64,000 nt of DNA from JAKJGV01 sp964617565 (GTDB taxonomy: Bacteria; Verrucomicrobiota; Kiritimatiellia; CAIQIC01; JAGNIJ01): positions 1-64,000 of the forward strand of contig CAZTYH010000003.1 of assembly GCA_964617565.1 (NCBI GenBank). Direction: 5' to 3'. This document shows positions 19,248 through 28,777 of the stretch, in pieces (within the stretch, counting starts at the first letter, position 1; the number at the start of each line of letters is the position of its first letter). The position numbers were made by a program, and so were the translations under genes. The notes beneath the pieces are model-generated. The model searched no databases and was not told the DNA's origin. It was given only the letters and a program-made list of their open reading frames with translations.

Positions 19248-20211
19248 TACAGGTCGGATTCGATATGCCGTCGGTGTGGATTTCGGGGGAACTTTCATCA
19301 AGATGGCGCTCGTTAACGAGCAGGGAGTGATCGAAGCCCGCTCGCGCAAGGCGACCTCCGAGGCCGGCACTCAGGAAGGATGGCTGGATGCGGTTGAGGC
19401 GGGCGTGACGGAGATGCTGAAGGAGCGGGCGTTATCAAAATCCGACCTTTCCGGTATCGGCGTGGGCGTTCCGGGGTTTGTTGATTTCGAACGCGGATTT
19501 ATCTTTGATCTCACCAACGTGCCCGGCTGGAAGGCGGTGACACTCGGGCCGCGCCTCGAAGAACGTTTCGGGGTGCACTCGCGCGTGGATAACGACGTCA
19601 ACGCCATGGCGGTGGGCGAATGCACGTTTGGCGCGGGGCGGGTTTATCAGCACGCCGTTTTCGTTACACTTGGAACGGGCGTGGGCGGAGCGTTGCTGAT
19701 CAACAACCGCCTTTATCGCGGTGCCTGTTCGATGGCCGGTGAGATCGGGCATATGTCCATCGAGCTTGATGGCATCAAGTCGCCGCAGGGGCTCGGGGGG
19801 TTGGAGCAATATATTGGAAATCGAAGGCTGGTTGAGCGTGCCGTTTCTCTGTTGAAGAGCGGGCGCAAGTCCAGTTTGAGGGAATTGGCGGGCGGTGATT
19901 TTAACGCGATCACGCCGGAGTTGATCAGTCGCGCCGCGGAGCAGGGAGATGAGCTTTCGATCGAGATCTTCGACTTTATGGCCAAGTGCCTCGCTTCGGC
20001 TTTTGCCTCGGTGACCTATCTCCTGCAGCCGCAGGCGATCATCGTGGGCGGCGGGGTTGCGCAGAGCGGCGCGGTGCTGTTCGATCCGCTTCGAAAACAC
20101 CTGAAGGAGCGCTTGAGCCCGGTGTTCTTCGAGCGATTGGAGATCAAGAGCGCGGCGCTCGGCAATGACGCGGGCGTAATTGGAGCCGCAACGCTGGCGA
20201 TGATCGAATAG
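19240..20211 (+). CDS. ROK family sugar kinase, zinc motif missing
   Basis: A 323-aa ROK-family kinase, most similar in layout to bacterial glucokinases. The start at 19240 has GAGGAAG upstream and overlaps tatD. The ATP phosphate-binding loop is GVDFGGTFIKMAL (about 12-24), the catalytic Asp lies in RVDNDVNAMAVGE, and the nucleotide site is GTGVGGALLINN. The ROK signature EIGHMSIELDG is present, but the usual CxCGxxGCxE zinc cluster is replaced by SPQGLGGLEQYIGN with no cysteines. ROK kinases normally use this zinc to shape the active site, so substrate preference may differ. Confidence 0.92.
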   Translation: MSDTGRIRYAVGVDFGGTFIKMALVNEQGVIEARSRKATSEAGTQEGWLDAVEAGVTEMLKERALSKSDLSGIGVGVPGFVDFERGFIFDLTNVPGWKAVTLGPRLEERFGVHSRVDNDVNAMAVGECTFGAGRVYQHAVFVTLGTGVGGALLINNRLYRGACSMAGEIGHMSIELDGIKSPQGLGGLEQYIGNRRLVERAVSLLKSGRKSSLRELAGGDFNAITPELISRAAEQGDELSIEIFDFMAKCLASAFASVTYLLQPQAIIVGGGVAQSGAVLFDPLRKHLKERLSPVFFERLEIKSAALGNDAGVIGAATLAMIE

Positions 20212-20223
20212 CAAGGAGTTTTC

Positions 20224-21144
20224 TTGAAACGGGTTGGCTTGGCGCTGGGCAGCGGTGGTGCGCGGGGATGGGCGCATATCGGGGTGATCAAAGCCCTGCG
20301 CGATGCAGGGGTTGAGGTCGCTTGTGTTGCGGGCGCGAGTATGGGCGCACTCGTGGGCAGTGCGCTGGCATCCGACCGGATGAGCCAGCTCGAATCTTCT
20401 GCCCGCCGCCTCGATTGGCGCAAGGCGCTCTCCAACTTTTTGGAAATGTCGTTTCCCCGCTCCGGCTTGATTGACGGCGCAAAGATCGTGGAGTTTATAC
20501 GCGAACATCTGGCCCGGCGTACCATTCAAGAGCTCCGACTGCCTTATGCTGCGGTGGCTACCGACATCCGGACCGGGAATGAAGTTGTAATCCGTGAAGG
20601 TGATTTAATTGAGGCTGTCCGCGCCAGTATTTCCATTCCGGGAATATTTACGCCCGTGCTGCGAAATCATGTCGAGCTGGTGGATGGAGGCTTGGTTAAT
20701 CCCGTGCCCGTTAATATCGCGCGTTCGCTGGGTGCCGACTTCGTGATTGCCGTGGACGTGAACTTCGGAGCCATGGGAAGGGATACACATAAACCGCGTG
20801 ATGAGCGCAAAGACGGAAAACCGCCCCGGGCCCATCGGTTCCTGGCTGAAATTAAACGAAAGCTGGAATCGCTTGAGAATCCGTTTCGCGAGCAGACGCG
20901 CCATTGGTTGGAACAGGCGTCGCGCCCCAGCATGTTCGACGTGTTGGGCAACTCCATTGTAATCATGCAGTCGCAGATCACGGAAACACGCCTCCGGCTT
21001 GAGCCGCCGGACATGTTGATTCAACCCGGCGGTGATGTGGGCTATATGGATTTTCATCGGGCGGCGGAAGCGATCAGCCGCGGATATGCCGCCGCATCGG
21101 AGAAGCTGGCAAAGAGCCGGGTACCGCACGCGCGGAAACGCTGA
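20224..21144 (+). CDS. Patatin-like phospholipase, NTE/RssA type
   Basis: A 306-aa cytoplasmic patatin-like hydrolase. Translation starts at TTG 20224 with AAGGAG 6 bp upstream. The oxyanion motif is GSGGARGWAHIG (about 9-20), the nucleophile elbow is GASMG (about 38-42), and the catalytic Asp is in DGGLVNPVPV (about 156). These together define the Ser-Asp dyad of the RssA/NTE subgroup, which acts on lysophospholipids. A charged linker (residues 190-230) follows and the C-terminus is helical. Confidence 0.93.
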   Translation: MKRVGLALGSGGARGWAHIGVIKALRDAGVEVACVAGASMGALVGSALASDRMSQLESSARRLDWRKALSNFLEMSFPRSGLIDGAKIVEFIREHLARRTIQELRLPYAAVATDIRTGNEVVIREGDLIEAVRASISIPGIFTPVLRNHVELVDGGLVNPVPVNIARSLGADFVIAVDVNFGAMGRDTHKPRDERKDGKPPRAHRFLAEIKRKLESLENPFREQTRHWLEQASRPSMFDVLGNSIVIMQSQITETRLRLEPPDMLIQPGGDVGYMDFHRAAEAISRGYAAASEKLAKSRVPHARKR

Positions 21145-21151
21145 GAGATGT

Positions 21152-21448
21152 CTATTTCGTTGCGGACAACAATCTTTCCTGTGCGACCGCAGCCCTGATG
21201 CCCTGAACGAGGACATGCTTGGTTCGTCCGGTTTCGCCATGCAGGATCTCCACGCAGCGCGGGGGAACGTTCAGCGTCTTTGCCAGAAATCGCGCCAGCG
21301 CTTCGTTGGCCTTGCCCTCCACCGGCGGCGCGCAGAGACGGATCTTCAGCGCGTCGCCTAGAACGCCGGCGACTTCGTCTTTCGACGCGCGCGGGACGAC
21401 GCGGATCGTGAGAATTGCATCGCCGTTATTCTGCTCTATCCAGGACAT
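21152..21448 (-). CDS. DUF167 (YggU) family protein
   Basis: A 98-aa small alpha/beta protein of the conserved DUF167/YggU family, function unknown. Typical segments are LTIRVVPRASKDEVAGVLGDALKIRL, APPVEGKANEAL and the end-strand GRTKHVLVQG. The start at 21448 begins where family similarity begins; an in-frame ATG 75 bp further upstream adds an unrelated basic tail. It is divergent from the site-2 protease and its end lies 7 bp from the end of the patatin gene. Confidence 0.9.
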   Translation of the reverse strand: MSWIEQNNGDAILTIRVVPRASKDEVAGVLGDALKIRLCAPPVEGKANEALARFLAKTLNVPPRCVEILHGETGRTKHVLVQGIRAAVAQERLLSATK

Positions 21449-21538
21449 GCGGGTATAGTGCGCCGCCGTTCTTCTGCGGTCAAGCGAACGGGCGGTCTTG
21501 CCAGAGTGCCCGATCCTCCGCATAATTAGAAAAATCGC

Positions 21539-22180
21539 ATGAGCTTTTTCGTCAGCACGTTGTTTGAAGATCCCTTCATGTATTTCGCATGGGTGGGGGT
21601 GGTGATGTTTTCAATTTGTCTCCATGAGTTCTCCCATGCGCACATGGCCTACAAGTTGGGTGACGACACGGCGTATCTCACGGGGCACCACTCGCTGAAC
21701 CCGATGGTTCAGATGGGGCCGGTTTCGATCGTGATCCTGTTGCTTTTCGGCATCGCATGGGGCGCCGTGCCGGTCAGTCTTGCGCGATTGCGGGATTCGC
21801 GCGCGCGGGCGCTCGTGTCCTTTGCGGGTCCGGCTTCAAATCTGCTGCTGAGTCTCCTGTTTGGTTTAGTTTATTCCCTGATGACCTCGTTGGGTGTGGG
21901 AGAGGCCCTGATGCGGGTGGCGATGATCGGATGTCTCGCGAACGCGGTCCTTTTCTTCTTCAATTTATTGCCGGTTCCGATTCTCGACGGATGGGCCGTG
22001 TTTTCGCTGTTCATTCCGGCCATGCGTCAGATTCATCCGGCGCGCGCGCAGCAGATGTCGTGGATCTTTTTTGCGCTGGTTTTCATGACCCCGCTCGCGG
22101 CATTGATCTGGGCCGGAGGAGGTTGGCTCAGCAGCCTGATCGTCGGTGGGTGGACACAGTTTTTTGGTTTGATCTTTTAA
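21539..22180 (+). CDS. Site-2 protease family (M50) membrane metalloprotease
   Basis: A 213-aa intramembrane protease of the compact M50 type with about five to six membrane segments. The zinc site is HEFSH (29-33) and the third ligand is in NLLPVPILDGW (about 141-151). It resembles the small 'peptidase M50' group with no PDZ domain. It is divergent from the DUF167 gene. No substrate can be inferred. Confidence 0.9.
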   Translation: MSFFVSTLFEDPFMYFAWVGVVMFSICLHEFSHAHMAYKLGDDTAYLTGHHSLNPMVQMGPVSIVILLLFGIAWGAVPVSLARLRDSRARALVSFAGPASNLLLSLLFGLVYSLMTSLGVGEALMRVAMIGCLANAVLFFFNLLPVPILDGWAVFSLFIPAMRQIHPARAQQMSWIFFALVFMTPLAALIWAGGGWLSSLIVGGWTQFFGLIF

Positions 22181-22320
22181 TCCTTTTCCTGTGCTTTAGC
22201 AAAGGCCCTGAAAAAGGGCTGGCCATTTGTGATTTCTTCAGCACAATGGAATCCAAACTCCGGTTGTTATTCCGGAATGTGCTCTTTGAGAAAGCTGTTT
22301 TTTGCGTTTGCGCAGTAATC
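22181..22320. other. Intergenic sequence between the M50 protease gene and the rod RNA
   Basis: Holds one short hairpin (GCCCT 22205-22209 with AGGGC 22215-22219, 5-nt loop) about 25 bp after the protease stop, without a T run. No gene or clear promoter boxes are seen. Confidence 0.4.
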
Positions 22321-22474
22321 GTTTCGACTGAAAACCGCGAAATTTCTCCTTCTGAAACGAGGCTGTGGAGATGCGCCCCGCATGGGGCGCGACTCCCTGT
22401 CTTGTGGTTCAGAAGGTGGGGCTTCGCGGTCCCTCAGTCGAAGCATGAGCTTGGAGTTCGCGCCTCTTTTTTTT
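22321..22474 (+). ncRNA. Candidate structured RNA: long rod hairpin followed by a T8 tract
   Basis: Five nested stems pair almost end to end: 22321-22331 with 22434-22444, 22334-22341 with 22423-22430 (8 bp), 22348-22356 with 22408-22416 (9 bp), 22367-22370 with 22393-22396, and 22373-22379 with 22384-22390 around a GCAT loop. Between the third and fourth stems is a bubble of 10 and 11 nt. A run of eight T is at 22467-22474. The rod with a central bubble recalls 6S RNA but has a short apical stem, so I do not claim it is 6S. It could also be a leader element for the 1686-aa gene starting at 22533. The + strand is preferred only because of the T run. Confidence 0.5.
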
Positions 22475-22532
22475 GGTGTGGATTCCGAATATTTAAGTCT
22501 TGCGGGAAAGCAATCAAGGAAAGGGGTTGGGA

Positions 22533-25500
22533 ATGAAGCATCTCGGGAGGACCGCATGGGGGCTTGGCATTGCGTCTCTGGTGTGCGCCTTGGTCGTATT
22601 TGCAGGGAGCGAAAAGAAGGCGGAACAACAAAACGTAGTAGATCCGTATGTCTACGCTGAATTCATGTCCGCCGAAGTGGCGGACATCCGCGATTTAGGG
22701 GAGTTCTTTACCGAACAACAGGCTTTTTTTCTGCCGATGCTCCCGCCCGATCCCGATTTGGTTCTAAATCAAACCGCTCATCCACTTGTTCTGCCCTTCT
22801 CGTGGAAAGGTTTTTCGCCCGAGTTCAATCAGCATCTTGTTTTGGAGTACGAAAACAGCGTTCCCGTCTACCCGGTTACGATCCTCGAAGACCCTTTCAC
22901 GCGCGAAACGGTATTCCTGAACTCGAAAGAAGAAAAGCTATTCATTCTCGCCCCTCTGTTCGGCTACAATCCTTTTGCTTATCTTCGGTCCATTTTTCCG
23001 AGTCTTTACGCCGGACGCTATTCGTTCGATCAAATATCCTACTGGCAGAGCCTTTACGATCCGGCCCGGATACGGATTACGGCTAAACTGATCCCGACCG
23101 AATACGTGGAGCAGTATCTGTACGTTTCAGCGCGTGTTCAGGAAGAAGTCGCCCTTGCCGCCGCAACACGCGATGACGGGGAATTGTTCCTGTTGCGGTC
23201 GGGGGAGTCGGAGAGCAACATTGTTTTTGAAGCGATCTCCATTACAAGCGGCGGAATTCGTCTTGTCATCGGCTATCCATCCGAGTTCACGAATCGGCTG
23301 GATGTGTACACGTGTAACGACCTTATGGAGTCTGTCTGGACTTTTGCCGTTAAGGAATTGTCCGTCATGGGGACCAATCGTATTATATGGACAGACACGA
23401 ATCACTGGCTCCGCAGTGGCCCGCCCCTTCGATTCTATGTCGCCGGAAATGCAGAATTGGACACGGACGGCGACGGGTATGCGGACGCCCGCGAGTTGTT
23501 CGTCTACAAAACCGATCCTGAGGATTCCAATTCGCGGCCCGTACGCGTTTCAGGAGCTGTGAGCTACAGCGGCATTGAAACAGGCGCTATCTTTGCATTG
23601 AGCACACACGATTCGGATGGCTGGTCTATCGCGCAATCGGTCGCATTGCCCGGCCCCGGTGGGTACACCAATGACATCGCCATCAATCAAAGCTACTGGT
23701 TCAAAGCATTTTGCGATGTGAACAACAATTTTGTTTGGGACGAATGGGAGCCGCGCGGGTTATACAGCGGCGGTTCGACACTCATCACTGGGGATACATC
23801 GGAGCTCAATATTACGGTGCAGGATCAACCGAGCATATGGGGAACGATTGATTACACCGGTTTGGCAACAGGCGATATCTGGGTTGTGGCGGTGAGTGAA
23901 TCGAACAGTTGGGACACAACGTATCGTTGCGTGATCCCGTGGATCCAAGGGGGTGACCCGATGACCGGCGGGGTCGTGTACGTGACTTTCCCGGTGAGTT
24001 TCTCGATTGACGGACTGCCTGCGTCGAACTACTGGATAAAAGCCTTTATTGATTCGGATGAGAATGGGAATTATACGCATGGCGAGGATGCGGGTGTGTA
24101 CTCCGCCCTCCCAATCCCTGTGAGCAATCGCGTTACCGGCGTTGACTTTACATTGGGAACCGATGCGGATAGCGATGGCATTCCGGATTGGTGGGAGATG
24201 CAGTATTTCGGTGGGCCGACCAACGCCGTCGCCGACGCGGATTCCGACAGCGACGGGTTGACGAATAGTCAGGAATATCAGCACGGCACCGATCCGATCA
24301 ACCCGGATACAGACGGCGATGGCATGGGTGACGGATGGGAAGTCGCATACGACCTCAATCCCCTTGATCCTTCGGACGCCATGAAGGACGCAGATGGTAA
24401 CGGGTGGACCAACCTCGAAGAGCACGAAGGCGCAAGCAACCCTGTCGATCCGGATTCCATCCCATTTCCGACTCTGTACGTGGACAGTACGGCGGGTAAC
24501 GATGGGAATCCGGGAACCTTCAGCCAGCCATTCAAAACCATTCAGAGCGGCATTAATGACACTGTCAATGGAGACTGGTTGTTTATCAAGCCCGGCACTT
24601 ATACGGGCACAAATAACGCAGGGCTATCTTATCACGGTAAATCCATCAAGTTGCGCTCCATGCTGAACGATGCGGAATCCGTGGTAATTGACGCGGAATC
24701 ATCCGGTCGCGTGTTTTCATTCACTTCCGGCGAAACGACCAACGCACTGCTGCAAGGCGTTACAATCAAAGGCGGCCTGGCCCAAAATGGCGCTGGTATT
24801 CTTTGCGTCACATCAAGTCCGACATTGCGCGGTCTAAAATTTATAGGACATGTCGCCCAAAATGGAGCGGCGATCTATCTCGAAGGATCAAGCCCCCTCA
24901 TCGCCGATTGCCTGATCGCAAGCAATAGGGCATCGCAGATGGGCGGCGGCCTATACTCCACCTATCACTCTGTTTATCTACAGCCCATTCCTCCCCGGTT
25001 TGCAAGCGTTGGTTCATCTCCCCAGATCGAGTGTTCGACGTTTTCTGGAAATCTGTCGCAGGGCGGCTCTGCGATCCTTCATACGGATCAACTGCGATTT
25101 TACACTTCTGTATTCGCAAAAACGAATCATTATATTGGTACAGCCAGTGTCGAGCGTTGTACATTTAAGGGTAATATAAGCCGGCAAAATGCGACTATTC
25201 AAAATATGAACAGTGGAAGCCTCGTTATTGAAAACTCGGTTATACTCAACAATATGGGGCGCGGGTTTTCCGTTTCGGAAGCTGAATTGCATATGCTGAA
25301 TTGCACCATTGCTTACAATATTGCCAATGATGTAGCTTGTACTTATGAGCATATGGTAAATGGTGTGCCTGTTTTTGAAACCAATCTCATCGCGGGAGCC
25401 GCGGTTTTCTCAAGCCACATGCCTCTATCGGGATCAGAGCCGGACAGCGAAGGGTTTACCCGGATCCGCAACAGCATAATATGGAATAATAATCCGAAGG

Positions 25501-27593
25501 AATGGCAGGTTTACAAGCAGTCTGGGGGCAGTGGTCCGGCGGCGATGATTCAAACCTCCTTGTACGATCCGAACCCATCATCCTTTTTCGAGAGCAATTG
25601 TCCGGCTCATGCCACCTTGTCCGGGGTAATAACCAACGATCCACAGTTTGTGGCAAACAGCTTCCACTTGCATCCGAATTCCCCGGCCATCGGCGCGGCG
25701 AACACAAATTGGGCGCCCACCATAGATATTCATGGTCAGGCCCGGCCATTTGGAGGTCTGGCAGACATGGGCGCGGAGGAATTCGTCGATACAAATGCGA
25801 ACGGCTTGCCGGACTGGTGGGAGACGCTTCATTACGGTGGACCGACCAATGCGACAGCTTCCGCCGATGATGATGGCGATAGTCTGACCAATATGGAGGA
25901 ATATACATGGGGCGCAGATCCGCACAACGGGGATACCGATGACGATGGGCTCTCCGATGGTGATGAAGTCAGTATTCACAGCACCAACCCGCTGAATCCC
26001 GATACGGACGGTGACGGCATTCCCGACGGATGGGAAGCTCAACACGGCCTTGACCCGCTTGATCCGACAGACGCGAATTTTGACAGCGACAGTGACGGAT
26101 TGACCGATTACGAAGAGTATCTGCTGGGCACCAATCCAAATCTTTGGGATACGGATGGCGACGGGATATCAGACGGCAGCGAGGCGGATCAGGGATATGA
26201 TCCTTTGGATCCGGGCAGCACCCCCGATGCAGAGTGGTTCATTGTAACCGGGGATCTGCAACAGAATATTGTAAAAGAACGTAGCCGCACGATTCAGATT
26301 CCTGCCGGACGAGCTTGCCTCCTTGTTATTGGGGTGTACAGCGCAGAATATCCACAATGGACAGGCCAATCATCTCAGTATAACGATGTCCTTACTTGGA
26401 ATATCCAGCCTTCGCAGGGGGAGACCGTTATCGGAAGCATCGATGTGAACAGTCGGCACACAGAATGGCAACAGGGTACGAACATGCTCGGTTATGCGCC
26501 GGTTCATATCGAGCATGAGAGTATCATTGCGGCGCCAAGCAACACACCACTGACACTCGATCTCACATTGTCGGCCAAGAATGTTGGGGACAACATTCTG
26601 CCCAGCACGGTCATGGTAGGGGTATACATTCTCAAAACGGACATCAAATGGGACGGTATCAATGGAGAGGCCTCGGCGAGTGGTGCGACAAACACCGTTA
26701 GCGCAGGCCATAATATTCGGCTGATTGGTTCTGCTGAACCATCTAGGATCACGTCATCTAATCACCAGTGGACGGTAGCCGGCAAGGTGATCAAAGATTA
26801 CTACATTGACTCGGGTATTTTGCCACAAGAAGGCTATATCATTCCGCTTACCGATACTACAACTCAGGCAATAAGCTACTACTGGGTTGACGGTAACACG
26901 AACGCTGGGGCAGGCAGTGTGTTTTCCGTAACCTACTCATGCGAAATGGCTGGCATTGCGTGCAGCGCAACAGCTTACTTCGATGTGAAAAGGCCTGTTG
27001 CGGAGATTTCGATCACAACCGGATACGCACTACTTAAAAACAGGTGGACTGACAACCATCCTTTATTCACATTCGGTGAATACTCTGATGTGGGATCCAC
27101 GAACCCTCCGGGGATGTTCTTTGCCAATGCTAATTTTTCTGCCCCTTGGGGTTTCGGTGATATAGAAAACTGCTTTTGGCTGCAGATAGTGGATAGCTGC
27201 TACGTCCGCGAAGTGACGGTATCAAACACCTTGGAAGAGGTGACGCGCGGACTTGACGGCGATGTACATTATGGCAACTTCAGCGGGTATTCAGCCGAAG
27301 ATTGTCCTGTCAATGTCCTTGGCGAGAATACGCACTCGCTCTACGAAGAACTGAACGCAACGATGTACTTGATGTTTGAACCTAATCCGATCGATGCGGG
27401 AGCCGCATCAGTGCCGATTCCCCTCCGCAAGATCTCTTGGCGTTGGCAGGGCGTGGTAACGAACATCCATCCATACGCACCCAATTGGCAAAACGTCACG
27501 AATTGGGCAATTGAAGTCGATGCACCGTGGCAAGGTCCTGAGACGGACACGACGGATCATCCGACATGGACTACTAACAGCATGGGAGGTTGA
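22533..27593 (+). CDS. Very large secreted protein with beta-helix and calcium-binding DxDxDG repeats
   Basis: A 1686-aa exported protein with a signal peptide in the first 26 residues. Approximate layout: unique N-terminal region (30-300); first DTDGDGYADARELF repeat; two related beta domains (about 335-540; SGAVSYSGIETGAIFAL and WGTIDYTGLATGDIWVV); thrombospondin-type-3-like block (about 550-650; DSDGIPDWWEMQYFG); right-handed beta helix of the DUF1565 type (about 655-1080), opening with LYVDSTAGNDGNPGTFSQPF; second repeat block (about 1085-1220); C-terminal region of about 450 residues that I do not recognise. Proteins of this type sit on the cell surface or outside the cell. From about 24.8 kb on, composition is visibly more AT-rich than the neighbouring housekeeping genes. 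Confidence 0.8.
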   Translation: MKHLGRTAWGLGIASLVCALVVFAGSEKKAEQQNVVDPYVYAEFMSAEVADIRDLGEFFTEQQAFFLPMLPPDPDLVLNQTAHPLVLPFSWKGFSPEFNQHLVLEYENSVPVYPVTILEDPFTRETVFLNSKEEKLFILAPLFGYNPFAYLRSIFPSLYAGRYSFDQISYWQSLYDPARIRITAKLIPTEYVEQYLYVSARVQEEVALAAATRDDGELFLLRSGESESNIVFEAISITSGGIRLVIGYPSEFTNRLDVYTCNDLMESVWTFAVKELSVMGTNRIIWTDTNHWLRSGPPLRFYVAGNAELDTDGDGYADARELFVYKTDPEDSNSRPVRVSGAVSYSGIETGAIFALSTHDSDGWSIAQSVALPGPGGYTNDIAINQSYWFKAFCDVNNNFVWDEWEPRGLYSGGSTLITGDTSELNITVQDQPSIWGTIDYTGLATGDIWVVAVSESNSWDTTYRCVIPWIQGGDPMTGGVVYVTFPVSFSIDGLPASNYWIKAFIDSDENGNYTHGEDAGVYSALPIPVSNRVTGVDFTLGTDADSDGIPDWWEMQYFGGPTNAVADADSDSDGLTNSQEYQHGTDPINPDTDGDGMGDGWEVAYDLNPLDPSDAMKDADGNGWTNLEEHEGASNPVDPDSIPFPTLYVDSTAGNDGNPGTFSQPFKTIQSGINDTVNGDWLFIKPGTYTGTNNAGLSYHGKSIKLRSMLNDAESVVIDAESSGRVFSFTSGETTNALLQGVTIKGGLAQNGAGILCVTSSPTLRGLKFIGHVAQNGAAIYLEGSSPLIADCLIASNRASQMGGGLYSTYHSVYLQPIPPRFASVGSSPQIECSTFSGNLSQGGSAILHTDQLRFYTSVFAKTNHYIGTASVERCTFKGNISRQNATIQNMNSGSLVIENSVILNNMGRGFSVSEAELHMLNCTIAYNIANDVACTYEHMVNGVPVFETNLIAGAAVFSSHMPLSGSEPDSEGFTRIRNSIIWNNNPKEWQVYKQSGGSGPAAMIQTSLYDPNPSSFFESNCPAHATLSGVITNDPQFVANSFHLHPNSPAIGAANTNWAPTIDIHGQARPFGGLADMGAEEFVDTNANGLPDWWETLHYGGPTNATASADDDGDSLTNMEEYTWGADPHNGDTDDDGLSDGDEVSIHSTNPLNPDTDGDGIPDGWEAQHGLDPLDPTDANFDSDSDGLTDYEEYLLGTNPNLWDTDGDGISDGSEADQGYDPLDPGSTPDAEWFIVTGDLQQNIVKERSRTIQIPAGRACLLVIGVYSAEYPQWTGQSSQYNDVLTWNIQPSQGETVIGSIDVNSRHTEWQQGTNMLGYAPVHIEHESIIAAPSNTPLTLDLTLSAKNVGDNILPSTVMVGVYILKTDIKWDGINGEASASGATNTVSAGHNIRLIGSAEPSRITSSNHQWTVAGKVIKDYYIDSGILPQEGYIIPLTDTTTQAISYYWVDGNTNAGAGSVFSVTYSCEMAGIACSATAYFDVKRPVAEISITTGYALLKNRWTDNHPLFTFGEYSDVGSTNPPGMFFANANFSAPWGFGDIENCFWLQIVDSCYVREVTVSNTLEEVTRGLDGDVHYGNFSGYSAEDCPVNVLGENTHSLYEELNATMYLMFEPNPIDAGAASVPIPLRKISWRWQGVVTNIHPYAPNWQNVTNWAIEVDAPWQGPETDTTDHPTWTTNSMGG

Positions 27594-27596
27594 GCG

Positions 27597-28157
27597 ATGT
27601 CGAAATCAAGAATACAAAAGCCATTAAATGTAATCCTGGCGGGTTTTTTTGGTGTATGCAGCGGGATTTCTTTTGCGGCCTCTGGAGAACCAGTGTCGAG
27701 TTGTGGCGTCGTCACCAACGGTCTTCAGGTATGTATTTCTCTATCTAGCAGCGAATTTGCCGCGATAGAGCCGATCATTGTCGACCTCATTGTCAGCAAT
27801 AGTTCTGAAAAGGCGTTCATGATCGCTGTCGGACGTCCGGAATGGGTTTGTGATATCGAAGTGATGCAAGTAGGTGAGGGGAAGATTGCTCAAACTCGGT
27901 TTGGCGTGAATGCTGCGCAGAGCATAAGGCGTGCGAATCCGAAGCCATGGCTGCTAAAGCCTGGAGAATGCCGGCATGATCCGATTCTCCTGAACCGGTA
28001 TTTTGACATGAGCGTGGCCGGAATATATCGCGTGTCTATAACGAGACGGCTGAGCATGCCCAGTGCAAGCCAAGGCGTTATCGCCAACTCAGGAGATGTG
28101 GAAATCCGCGTTATAGATGAAGTGCCAGGAGGAAGGTCGGCGTGGGGTGGAGAGTAG
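27597..28157 (+). CDS. Small exported beta-sandwich protein, partner of the large secreted protein
   Basis: A 186-aa protein with a signal peptide (NVILAGFFGVCSGISFAA) beginning 3 bp after the large gene. The mature part looks like an Ig-like beta sandwich: GLQVCISLSSSEFAAIEPIIVDLIV, then the closing strand region LNRYFDMSVAGIYRVSI, a pattern I associate with PVC and Armatimonadota secreted proteins. A decayed paralogue follows directly. Function unknown; tight linkage suggests it works with the large protein or shares its export. Confidence 0.6.
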   Translation: MSKSRIQKPLNVILAGFFGVCSGISFAASGEPVSSCGVVTNGLQVCISLSSSEFAAIEPIIVDLIVSNSSEKAFMIAVGRPEWVCDIEVMQVGEGKIAQTRFGVNAAQSIRRANPKPWLLKPGECRHDPILLNRYFDMSVAGIYRVSITRRLSMPSASQGVIANSGDVEIRVIDEVPGGRSAWGGE

Positions 28158-28254
28158 TGTATGGGGTCATTGAAGCGTCATCCATCTTTCCTGCTGCAGA
28201 ACAGCCCCCTACACGTATCAGGTCTACGGGGATGATCCAGTGACGGAGGTCCTT

Positions 28255-28777
28255 ATGAAGTATCTTCTTTTTTGTGCTATTGCCATGCGCTGTAATGAAT
28301 AATGCCGCAGCCATGGATTCCATTGTGTCGCAGACCAACAATCAGCCTGCCGTCAGTTTCACTACCGCTATCAGCAAGTCTACCGCTAATACAATGGAAC
28401 CCATCGTGCTGTCAGCCGTCGTCTAAAACATATCTACAAATGATATCCGAATCGCTCTAACGCATAAGCATCTCGATTGTGCCGTTATTGTGCGGAATGA
28501 ACGCGGCGAGATCGTCCCCCCGACCAGATACAATCAGGCCGTTTTGAAGATGATCCAACGTTCAGGCACATATGTGCGCACACTCAAGTCGGGCGAATCT
28601 TATACCTTCGCGATCCCGATCGATTTGCTTTATGATATGAGCGTGCCCGAAAAGTATTTCGTGAGCGCTGTAATGAATGTTTCCTTCGACCGTGGCGGTG
28701 AGCGGGCAAGCGCTGAGCTCCGTTCAGCGGAACAGCAAGTTCTTATTCGCCGTATGGACGGAGTCGGAGAACAGTAA
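28255..28777 (+). pseudogene. Decayed paralogue of the 27597-28157 gene
   Basis: Begins with a good ribosome site (GGAGG) and ATG at 28255, then a signal-peptide-like opening (MKYLLFCAIAM). That frame stops at TAA 28300. The body continues in another frame (NAAAMDSIVSQTNNQPAVSF), which is stopped by an in-frame TAA after PIVLSAVV at about 28423. The same frame then runs on to 28777 (NISTNDIRIALTHKHLDCAVIVRNERGE and IPIDLLYDMSVPEKYFVSAV), matching the neighbour's LNRYFDMSVAGIYRVSI. So it carries one frameshift and one nonsense change. The piece after GTG 28490 remains open for 95 codons but lacks a signal peptide. Confidence 0.75.

Noticed and set aside
20428..20450. Partial match to the TTTCCA-N5-TGGAAA motif inside the patatin gene
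   Set aside because: Imperfect arms, single unit, and within coding sequence; it does not share the 31-bp pairing.
22321..22444. Rod hairpin considered as a MITE or insertion remnant
   Set aside because: No direct repeat flanks it, and mismatches are confined to paired internal loops, which suits an RNA better than a transposon end pair.
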